NCBI GenBank assembly: GCA_946612175.1
Contig: CAMOEO010000097.1
Span: forward strand, 1 to 9,581
Origin: an uncultured Verrucomicrobiota bacterium
GTDB taxonomy: Bacteria; Verrucomicrobiota; Kiritimatiellia; RFP12; UBA3636
DNA length: 9,581 bases
Direction of reading: 5' to 3'
Below are positions 1-4,907 of the stretch, in pieces. Positions within the stretch are counted from its first letter, which is position 1; every line of letters begins with the position of its first letter. Under the pieces are notes generated by a model, which saw nothing but the letters and a program-made list of their open reading frames with translations, did not search any database and was not told where the DNA came from. A program made the position numbers and the translations under genes.

Positions 1-25
1 CGAAAAAATCGCGGCGCCCGCGGGG

Positions 26-55
26 TTGCGCGGGGTCGGGGCGGTCTGGTAGAAT
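26..55 (+). promoter_or_regulatory. Sigma70-type promoter of the phosphatidyltransferase gene
   Basis: A TTGCGC -35 hexamer (26-31) and an 18-bp spacer precede the extended -10 sequence TGGTAGAAT (47-55, core TAGAAT 50-55). The ATG at 64 is only 8 nt past the -10 box, so a normal transcription start would give a leaderless or nearly leaderless mRNA. No Shine-Dalgarno sequence could fit. The same layout recurs at four other places in the window, which raises confidence. Confidence 0.7.
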
Positions 56-63
56 CGCGCGGC

Positions 64-708
64 ATGAGCCGCTTCGCCTTCGTCACCCTCCTCACCGCCG
101 TGCGCGCGCCGCTGGTTTTCGCCGGCGCGGCGCTGGCGCTCGTCCACCTCTTCGCGCCGCATCCCGCGTGGCTCGCCGGCGCTCTCGCGCTGATGGGCCT
201 CTCGGCCGTCACCGACCTCTTCGACGGCGCGCTCGCGCGGCGGTGGGGCGTCACGAGCCGCCTCGGCGCGCTGGCCGACCCGCTGATGGACAAGGTCTTC
301 TACCTGGTCGCGACGCCGGTGGCGACGTTCGCCGCGCTCTACAACGAGGACGTCGCGCACGCGTCGGTCCTGCTCGCGCTCGACGTCGCGTCGCTCTTCC
401 GCGACCAGTGGGCGTCGTTCCTGCGGTCGGTCGGGGCCGAGTTCGGGGCGGACGTGAAGGCGTCGTTCTCCGGCAAGCTGCGGACGTTCCTCGCGTTCCC
501 GATCCTGATGGCGGTCCACCTGCAGCTCGGGCTGCAGTCGCTCGCGATGCGCTCGCCCGCGCACGAGGGCGCGTGGCAGCCGCCGATGGCGGCGGTCTAC
601 GCGCTGGAGGGGCTGCTGCTGGCGCTCGTCGTCGTCTCCGGCGCCACCTACACGGTGCGCTTCCGGCCGTACCTGCGCCGCGCGGCGCGCCCGGCGGGCC
701 GGGCCTAG
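64..708 (+). CDS. CDP-alcohol phosphatidyltransferase family protein, PgsA-like
   Basis: This 214-aa integral membrane enzyme should transfer a phosphatidyl group from a CDP-alcohol (usually CDP-diacylglycerol) to an alcohol acceptor at the cytoplasmic membrane. The family signature D-x2-D-G-x2-A-R-x8-G-x3-D-x3-D is intact: D51, D54, G55, A58, R59, G68, D72 and D76. The hydrophobic N-terminus (LTAVRAPLVF, residues 10-19) and the later SGKLRT segment (136-141) resemble the glycerol-3-phosphate phosphatidyltransferase (PgsA) branch. Membrane segments appear around 17-30, 36-50, 78-92, 140-155 and 180-195. Length is normal for the family. The start at 64 fits the promoter just upstream. The acceptor (glycerol-3-phosphate, inositol phosphate or other) cannot be set from motifs alone, so no symbol is given. 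Its TAG stop overlaps the stop of the opposing gene. Confidence 0.85.
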   Translation: MSRFAFVTLLTAVRAPLVFAGAALALVHLFAPHPAWLAGALALMGLSAVTDLFDGALARRWGVTSRLGALADPLMDKVFYLVATPVATFAALYNEDVAHASVLLALDVASLFRDQWASFLRSVGAEFGADVKASFSGKLRTFLAFPILMAVHLQLGLQSLAMRSPAHEGAWQPPMAAVYALEGLLLALVVVSGATYTVRFRPYLRRAARPAGRA

Positions 709-1553
709 GGGATCCGGCCGGACTCGAGCAACGCGCGGAACGCCTCCGCGCCGCGGAAGCCGAAGGGCGGCACGCCGCCCGTGGCGGAGCCGACGCCGGC
801 GTAGGAGAAGCGGATCGCCTCGCGCGCGGAGGGCAGGCGCGCGGAGCGGCGGACGGCGAAGGAGCGGCCCGGGAGCGTGTCGGTCTGGAACGCGCCGTCG
901 GACATCGCGCCGCGCAGGGCCGCGGTCGCGCCGGGGCGGCGCGAGGCCCATTCGGCGGCGACGCGCTCGCAGAAGGCGCGGGTGCGGAGCGAGAAGCCGC
1001 CGTCCATGCGGTGGCGGTTGGTCCACTCGGCGCGGAGGTTCGTCCACCAGTGGTCGCGGACGGCGGGGGCGCCGACGAAGTCCCAGTGGTCGAGGAAGCT
1101 GCCGAGGCCCGGGCGGAGCGGGAAGCCGTCCTCGCGGACGACCAGGACGAACGGGGTGAAGAAGCGCTCCGGCAGGCGGGCGATCAGGTCGGTGGCGACC
1201 GTCTCGGGGCGGCCGGGGACGAGCGAGGGCTCGACCTGGACCTCGACCATCGGCCCGAACGGGGCGGCGAAGGCCTCGAGGGCGGGGTCGGCGGAGGGGG
1301 CGACGAGGACGGTGTGCAGCAGCCCGCACTGGCGCCAGGACTCGCGGACGGCGCACTCGAGGGCGTCGAACGCGCCCTCGGCGGGGGCGGAGGGATCGGG
1401 CAGATGGTAGGCCAGCAGGGAGACCTCGGAGGGCCCGCGCGGCGGAATCGGCAGCTCGCGGTCGCGCGCGAGGCGCTCGGCCTGCCAGTTCCGCAGGACC
1501 GAGGCGCCGTTCTTCCGCTCGGCGTTCTTCTTGTGCTTTTTGCTTCGGCTCAT
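705..1553 (-). CDS. DUF5672-type glycosyltransferase-like protein
   Basis: This is a 282-aa cytosolic-looking protein without a signal peptide or membrane segment. The pattern fits the DUF5672 family, a GT-A-like group often found with sugar or surface-polysaccharide genes: VVREDGFPL (138-146) in the DxD-like position, HWDFVGAP (156-163), DGGFSLRTR (184-192), an acidic SDGAF (218-222), and a C-terminal PPFGFRGAEAF (262-272). The family usually has His where this protein has Arg in that last motif. The N-terminus (residues 3-16) is very rich in Lys, Arg and Asn. An ATG at 1571 would add six residues, but it lies inside the extended -10 sequence of the gene's own promoter and would not be in the mRNA, so 1553 is preferred. 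Donor, acceptor and pathway are unknown; no sugar gene is adjacent. The assignment rests on remembered family motifs. Confidence 0.7.
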   Translation of the reverse strand: MSRSKKHKKNAERKNGASVLRNWQAERLARDRELPIPPRGPSEVSLLAYHLPDPSAPAEGAFDALECAVRESWRQCGLLHTVLVAPSADPALEAFAAPFGPMVEVQVEPSLVPGRPETVATDLIARLPERFFTPFVLVVREDGFPLRPGLGSFLDHWDFVGAPAVRDHWWTNLRAEWTNRHRMDGGFSLRTRAFCERVAAEWASRRPGATAALRGAMSDGAFQTDTLPGRSFAVRRSARLPSAREAIRFSYAGVGSATGGVPPFGFRGAEAFRALLESGRIP

Positions 1554-1561
1554 GCGGGCGG

Positions 1562-1590
1562 ATTCTACCATGACCGGGGCTTTCGGACAA
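1562..1590 (-). promoter_or_regulatory. Promoter of the DUF5672 gene
   Basis: On the minus strand TTGTCC (1585-1590) is followed after 17 bp by TGGTAGAAT (1570-1562, core TAGAAT 1567-1562). The ATG at 1553 begins 8 nt after the -10 box, which predicts a leaderless transcript. This is the best-matching promoter in the window (4 of 6 at -35, extended -10). It faces away from the leader promoter of the CoA ligase gene. Confidence 0.72.
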
Positions 1591-1602
1591 GAACGAATCG
1601 CA

Positions 1603-1616
1603 GGCGGGAATCCGCC
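1603..1616. repeat. Short inverted repeat between divergent promoters
   Basis: GGCGG (1603-1607) and CCGCC (1612-1616) form a perfect 5-bp inverted repeat with a 4-nt spacer. It sits between the two divergent promoters, where an operator could lie. In DNA this GC-rich such a short repeat is easily chance. Confidence 0.2.
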
Positions 1617-1635
1617 GCGACGCGCAACTTTTCGC

Positions 1636-1664
1636 TTGCGCTCCGGGGGTGAACGTGGGAGAAT
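1636..1664 (+). promoter_or_regulatory. Promoter of the CoA ligase leader
   Basis: TTGCGC (1636-1641), identical to the -35 of the first gene, is followed after 17 bp by TGGGAGAAT (1656-1664), one base off the TGGTAGAAT seen elsewhere. An ATG follows 11 nt later at 1676. Transcription should begin near 1671-1675, leaving about 240 nt of leader before the CoA ligase start at 1914. Confidence 0.55.
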
Positions 1665-1675
1665 ATCGCCCCGTT

Positions 1676-1765
1676 ATGCAACGCCATGCCCCGCAGCCCC
1701 CTGTCAAGCGGACCGAAGAGAAGGAGTTTTTCCTCTTTAGCGGCCCGGGCGCCGTCGCTTCCTGA
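1676..1765 (+). CDS. Candidate 29-aa leader peptide or small protein
   Basis: This short ORF starts 11 nt after the -10 box and ends in TGA at 1763-1765. The product is small and hydrophilic, with Pro-rich residues 5-9, a KRTEEKE charged stretch (11-17) and then Phe-Phe-Leu-Phe (18-21). No family is recognised. Its position at the transcript's 5' end, and the overlap of its codons 23-27 with the left arm of a 12-bp stem (1744-1755), are what one expects of a regulatory leader ORF. Three Phe codons ahead of a possible phenylacetate-activating enzyme are suggestive but few. It could also be an accidental ORF: support is position and promoter only. Confidence 0.35.
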   Translation: MQRHAPQPPVKRTEEKEFFLFSGPGAVAS

Positions 1766-1834
1766 AAGGACTTCCGCCGAACGGAACTCCCCACTGACGG
1801 AACGGCGCCCGGGAACGAACCCCGCGCGCCGTTC
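1744..1834 (+). promoter_or_regulatory. Mutually exclusive stems in the CoA ligase leader (possible attenuator)
   Basis: A perfect 12-bp inverted repeat pairs CCCGGGCGCCGT (1744-1755) with ACGGCGCCCGGG (1802-1813). Bases 1800-1808 can instead pair with 1826-1834 (GAACGGCGC with GCGCCGTTC, 9 bp, 17-nt loop). The two structures share 1802-1808 and so exclude each other. A small hairpin, TTCCG (1772-1776) with CGGAA (1782-1786), lies inside the larger loop. No U-tract follows either stem, so a classical intrinsic terminator is not shown. No known riboswitch class was recognised. Confidence 0.4.
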
Positions 1835-1875
1835 TTCGTCGGAAGCACCGCGGCGCCGCCCCCCGCCCTCCGGCG

Positions 1876-1910
1876 CCCCTCCCCCTTCAACCCCTCCACC
1901 CTCCTTCCCC
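1876..1910 (+). promoter_or_regulatory. G-free, C-rich tract before the CoA ligase start
   Basis: The 35 nt at 1876-1910 contain no G and only a few A, being nearly all C with some T. The tract lies directly before the ATG at 1914, where a Shine-Dalgarno sequence would be, so initiation there is not Shine-Dalgarno based. Unstructured C-rich, G-poor RNA is the kind of site Rho factor binds. Rho-dependent control of the leader is therefore possible but is inference. Confidence 0.35.
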
Positions 1911-1913
1911 GCC

Positions 1914-3254
1914 ATGAGCTTCACCTACGCCACCGACTCCGCGACCCCGGTCCATCCCGTTTCCGCGCTCGACTACCTTCCCGTCGACCAGATGCGCGCC
2001 CTGCAGCTGCACCGGCTGCAGTTCATCGTCAAGTACGCCTACGACCGCGTGCCTCTCTTCCGCAAGCGCTGCGACGAGCGCGGCGTGAGGCCCGAGCACA
2101 TCAAGACCCTGAAGGACATCAAGCTGCTGCCCTTCTCGATGAAGACCGACCTGCGCGACGAATACCCCGTCGGCCTCCAGGCCGCCCCCAACAGCGAGAT
2201 CGTCCGCTACCACTGCTCCTCCGGCACGACCGGCAAGCCGATCTGCATCCCGAACACCCTCAACGACATCGAGGTCTGGAAGAACGGCGTGATGCGCTGC
2301 CTCGCGATGGGCGGCGTGACGCCCAACGACGTCGTTCAGGTCGCCTACGGCTACGGCCTCTTCACCGGAGGGCTCGGCCTGCACTACGGCGCCGAGGCCT
2401 ACGGCTGCGCGGTGCTCCCGATCTCCGGCGGCAACACCGACCGCCAGATCATGCTGATGAAGGACCTCGGCGTCACGACGATCGCCTGCACGCCGTCCTA
2501 CTTCCTGCACATCATCGACGAGGGGCACAAGAAGGGCATCGACTTCCGCAAGGAGATGAAGCTCCGGCACGGCTTCTTCGGCGCCGAGCCCTGGACCGAG
2601 GAGATGCGCGACAAGATCGAGGAGTACACCGGCCTGGTGGCCCACGACATCTACGGCCTCACCGAGATCGCCGGCCCCGGCGTCGGCGGCGACTGCGTCC
2701 ACCGCACGGGCCTGCACATCTTCGAGGACCACTTCTACCCCGAGGTCATCGACCCGGACACGCTCGAGCCGCTGCCGGACGGCGAGTCGGGCGAGCTCGT
2801 CTTCACGACGCTCGACCGCACCGGCTGCCCGATGATCCGCTACCGCACGCGCGACCTCACGCGCATTGAGACGGCGCCCTGCCCCTGCGGCCGCACCGTG
2901 CGCCGCATCGCGCGCATCAACGCGCGCAGCGACGACATGATCATCGTCCACGGCGTGAACCTCTTCCCGTCGCAGGTCGAGTCCGGCCTCCTGAAGGTCC
3001 CGGAGGTCCTGCCGCACTACCAGATCGTCGTCACGCCCACGGGCGCGCTCGACACGCTGGAGGTGAAGGTCGAGGTGACGCCGGAGAACTTCTCCGACGA
3101 CATCCGCCACCTCGAGCAGCTGCGCAAGCGCGTCGGCGCCGCCGTGAAGTCCATCACCGGCCTCACCGCGAAGATCACGCTCGTGGAGCCGCACACGCTG
3201 CCGCGCTCCGAGGGCAAGATCCGCCGCGTCGTCGACCTGCGCAAAAAGGACTAG
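1914..3254 (+). CDS. paaK: Phenylacetate-CoA ligase family enzyme
   Basis: This 446-aa cytosolic AMP-forming ligase should activate an aryl acid (phenylacetate, or indoleacetate and similar) with ATP and CoA through an acyl-adenylate. Motifs are complete: YHCSSGTTGKP phosphate-binding loop (99-109), FFGAEPW (221-227), DIYGLTE (245-251), the ATP-ribose-binding region RYRTRDLTRI (309-318), and the C-terminal lid with GVNLFPSQVE (347-356) and the likely catalytic lysine K435 in SEGKIRRV. Length is typical of PaaK. An in-frame ATG at 1686 would add 76 Pro/Arg/Ser-rich residues encoded by the structured leader; this is rejected because the family normally begins close to 1914. No other phenylacetate-degradation gene is nearby. 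In anaerobes such enzymes often salvage aryl acids for amino acid synthesis, so the true substrate is open. Confidence 0.88.
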   Translation: MSFTYATDSATPVHPVSALDYLPVDQMRALQLHRLQFIVKYAYDRVPLFRKRCDERGVRPEHIKTLKDIKLLPFSMKTDLRDEYPVGLQAAPNSEIVRYHCSSGTTGKPICIPNTLNDIEVWKNGVMRCLAMGGVTPNDVVQVAYGYGLFTGGLGLHYGAEAYGCAVLPISGGNTDRQIMLMKDLGVTTIACTPSYFLHIIDEGHKKGIDFRKEMKLRHGFFGAEPWTEEMRDKIEEYTGLVAHDIYGLTEIAGPGVGGDCVHRTGLHIFEDHFYPEVIDPDTLEPLPDGESGELVFTTLDRTGCPMIRYRTRDLTRIETAPCPCGRTVRRIARINARSDDMIIVHGVNLFPSQVESGLLKVPEVLPHYQIVVTPTGALDTLEVKVEVTPENFSDDIRHLEQLRKRVGAAVKSITGLTAKITLVEPHTLPRSEGKIRRVVDLRKKD

Positions 3255-3271
3255 GCCCGCCCGGCGCGACA

Positions 3272-3291
3272 TTCCGGCTGGACTTCCGGAA
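3272..3291. repeat. Inverted repeat around a weak -35 region
   Basis: TTCCGG (3272-3277) and CCGGAA (3286-3291) form a perfect 6-bp inverted repeat. Its 8-nt loop contains the candidate -35 hexamer of the rubredoxin promoter. It could be an operator or a weak transcription-stop hairpin for the upstream gene. No T-run follows it. Confidence 0.25.
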
Positions 3292-3308
3292 GGGGGGCGT
3301 GGTAGAAT
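3279..3308 (+). promoter_or_regulatory. Promoter of the rubredoxin-hisI-gspG-like-pncB group
   Basis: TGGTAGAAT (3300-3308, core TAGAAT 3303-3308) matches the other promoters exactly. The -35 is poorer: TGGACT (3279-3284), 18 bp upstream, 4 of 6. An ATG at 3316 follows the -10 box by 7 nt, the same spacing as at the leaderless genes, although the conventional rubredoxin start is at 3391. Confidence 0.62.
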
Positions 3309-3390
3309 CCGCGCCATGATTCCGCGTGGCCGGGCCGCCGGCGCCGGCGGCCGCCGCGCGGCACCACCCTCCGACCAAGGAACCCCTCCC

Positions 3391-3549
3391 ATGCAGAAGT
3401 ACGTCTGCCCCACCTGCGGCTACGTGTACGACCCCGCCCTCGGCGACCCCGACGCCGGCATCGCCCCCGGCACCGCCTTCGAGGACCTGCCCGACAGCTG
3501 GGCCTGCCCCCTCTGCGGCGTCCCGAAGAGCGAGTTCGTCCCGCAGTAG
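3391..3549 (+). CDS. Rubredoxin
   Basis: This is a complete 52-aa rubredoxin, a small cytosolic one-electron carrier with a mononuclear Fe(Cys)4 centre. The ligands are C6 and C9 in VCPTCGYVYD (5-14) and C39 and C42 in WACPLCGVPKSEF (37-49). The conserved core Asp/Pro/Gly pattern (DPDAGIAPGT, 19-28) and Trp37 are present. The length is standard. An AAGGA at 3377-3381, 9 nt before the ATG, is one of the few Shine-Dalgarno-like sequences in the window and supports this start. An in-frame ATG at 3316 could give a 77-aa form with a 25-residue Gly/Ala/Arg/Pro-rich extension. The partner is unknown: no rubrerythrin, superoxide reductase or flavoprotein lies nearby. Rubredoxin points to an anaerobic or microaerobic lifestyle. 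Confidence 0.95.
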   Translation: MQKYVCPTCGYVYDPALGDPDAGIAPGTAFEDLPDSWACPLCGVPKSEFVPQ

Positions 3550-3557
3550 CCCGCGCC

Positions 3558-3971
3558 ATGCCGGCGGACCGGGAGGAGGGCCTCGCCCTCGCGCTCGACT
3601 TCACGAAGCTCGACGGCGTGTCGGGCGTCGTGCCGGTCGCCGTGCAGGACGCCGACACCCGCGAGGTGATCCTCGTGGCCTACACGAACGAGGCGGCGAT
3701 GCGCGAGGCCTTCGCGTCGCGCCGCCTCGTGCTCTACAGCACCTCCCGCCGGGCGTTCTGGGAGAAGGGCGCCACCTCGGGGTGCCGGTTCGAGCTCGCG
3801 GCCGCCTACGTGAACTGCGAGCAGAACTCCCTGCTCTACCTCGTGCGCCCTTGGCCGGCGGGCGCGCGCCACGGCATCTGCCACACGCGCAACGCGCGCG
3901 GCGAGCCGCGCAACTGCTTCTACCGCCGGATCGACCTCGACACCCTCGCGCTGCGCAATGAAGACCCCTGA
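3558..3971 (+). CDS. hisI: Phosphoribosyl-AMP cyclohydrolase, divergent metal site
   Basis: This 137-aa protein matches HisI, which opens the purine ring of phosphoribosyl-AMP in the third step of histidine synthesis. Family landmarks are LDFTKLDG (13-20), VAVQDADT (27-34), YSTSRRAFWEKGATSG (60-75), and the three zinc cysteines C87, C108 (GICHT) and C120 (RNCFYR). The usual D-C-D-x-D loop, whose aspartates bind magnesium in characterised enzymes, reads N86-C87-E88-Q89-N90. The zinc site is therefore kept while the acidic site is altered. It may be a natural family variant, an enzyme with changed metal use, or a homologue with another role. No HisE domain is fused and no other his gene is in the window. 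It starts 8 nt after the rubredoxin stop, so co-transcription is likely. Its TGA stop is the only non-TAG stop among the nine main genes. Confidence 0.82.
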   Translation: MPADREEGLALALDFTKLDGVSGVVPVAVQDADTREVILVAYTNEAAMREAFASRRLVLYSTSRRAFWEKGATSGCRFELAAAYVNCEQNSLLYLVRPWPAGARHGICHTRNARGEPRNCFYRRIDLDTLALRNEDP

Positions 3972-4866
3972 GGACCCCGCCGCCGGGCGGCCGCCGACGC
4001 TGGTCGGCGAGGCCGCGGAGCTGGCGGACCAGAACGCCGCGCTCAAGGCCGCGCTGCCGCGCCTCCGGCTCCCGCCGAAGCGCAAGGGGGCGGTCCGCCT
4101 CCCGCCGAAGCGCGAGGGGCCCCTCCTCCCGCGACTCGAGAACAGGGTCTGCAGGTGCCCGTACTGCGGGGAGCGCGTCCCGTGGCCCCCCGCGGAGCTG
4201 AAGTGCCCCGCCTGCGGAAAGACGCTCCGCCCGCCGCCCGGCTTCGGCCCCGGCGACCGCGAGGAGCGCCGCGCCGCCAAGGAGAAGATCGTCGAGGCCC
4301 GCGACCAGGCCCTCCGCAAGATGGGCCGCCGCGCCGGCGTCGGCGACTCCAACCGCGGCGCGCTCGTCGTCGTCGCCGCGTTCCTCCTGCTCGTCGGGCT
4401 CGCGCTCGTCTCCGCCTCCCGCCACGCGGTCGACCTCTCCCGCGGCGGCCGCACGCAGTACGAATGGACCACCAACGCCGTCGACACGATGTGCATGGCG
4501 CTGGAGCACTTCCGCATCGACGTCGGCCGCTACCCCACCCACCAGGAGGGCGGGCTGCTCGCCCTGCGCAACGACGTCGGCGCCCCGAACTGGTGCGGCC
4601 CGTACGTCAAGAAGCTCATGAACGACGGCTGGAACCGCCCGTTCTTCTACGACTGCTCCAACGGCGTCCCGATCTTCCTCAGCGCCGGCGCCGACCGCAC
4701 GTTCCTCACCGGGGACGACATCGTCGCCCGCCCGGAGCAGTTCCGCCCCCACCCCGACTTCGTCCCGCACGACCCCGCGCGCCCCGCGGTGCCGCACGCG
4801 ACGTCGGTCGGCATCGGCCGCCCCGGCCCGGCGGCGGCCTCCCCCGCCGAGAACGACCTTCCCTAG
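3958..4866 (+). CDS. Zinc-ribbon / transmembrane / GspG-like pseudopilin fusion protein
   Basis: This is a 302-aa protein with an unusual domain order. Residues 1-62 are low-complexity and basic, with two 10-residue tandem units (RLPPKRKGAV and RLPPKREGPL, 37-56). Residues 67-86 form a zinc ribbon (C67-x2-C70, C83-x2-C86). Residues 134-152 are one hydrophobic membrane helix. Residues 168-256 resemble the C-terminal domain of the type II secretion major pseudopilin GspG: ALEHFRIDVGRYPTHQEGGL (181-200), then a GADRTFLTGDDIV end (244-256) in the place of the calcium-binding loop. C213 and C233 could form a disulfide. Residues 257-302 are a Pro/Ala-rich tail. The prepilin leader (Gly-Phe-Thr-Leu-Ile-Glu type) is absent, so prepilin peptidase processing is not expected. 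The topology is probably N-terminus in the cytoplasm and GspG-like domain outside. The start overlaps hisI by 14 nt. Its role is unknown. Confidence 0.78.
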   Translation: MKTPEDPAAGRPPTLVGEAAELADQNAALKAALPRLRLPPKRKGAVRLPPKREGPLLPRLENRVCRCPYCGERVPWPPAELKCPACGKTLRPPPGFGPGDREERRAAKEKIVEARDQALRKMGRRAGVGDSNRGALVVVAAFLLLVGLALVSASRHAVDLSRGGRTQYEWTTNAVDTMCMALEHFRIDVGRYPTHQEGGLLALRNDVGAPNWCGPYVKKLMNDGWNRPFFYDCSNGVPIFLSAGADRTFLTGDDIVARPEQFRPHPDFVPHDPARPAVPHATSVGIGRPGPAAASPAENDLP

Positions 4867-4907
4867 CCCGCCCCGACCTTCCCCGACCTCCCCCGCCACG
4901 CCACGCC

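Noticed and set aside
1554..1571. Upstream ATG at 1571 as start of the DUF5672 gene
   Set aside because: It lies within the extended -10 element, upstream of any likely transcription start from that promoter.
168..1652. Long plus-strand ORF of 494 codons across the first two genes
   Set aside because: Its product is Arg/Gly/Ala-rich low-complexity sequence with no motif. It is the out-of-frame shadow of two well-supported genes in GC-rich DNA.
1744..1834. Leader stems as a known riboswitch or an intrinsic terminator
   Set aside because: I saw no conserved core of a class I know, and no U-tract follows either stem, so neither label can be supported.
1686..1913. 76-residue N-terminal extension of the CoA ligase
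   Set aside because: It is Pro/Arg/Ser-rich, covers the structured leader and pyrimidine tract, and PaaK proteins normally begin near the 1914 start.
3969..3971. TGA of hisI as a possible recoded (read-through) codon
   Set aside because: The protein is complete at this point, the sequence beyond runs into another frame of the next gene, and no other gene has an internal TGA.
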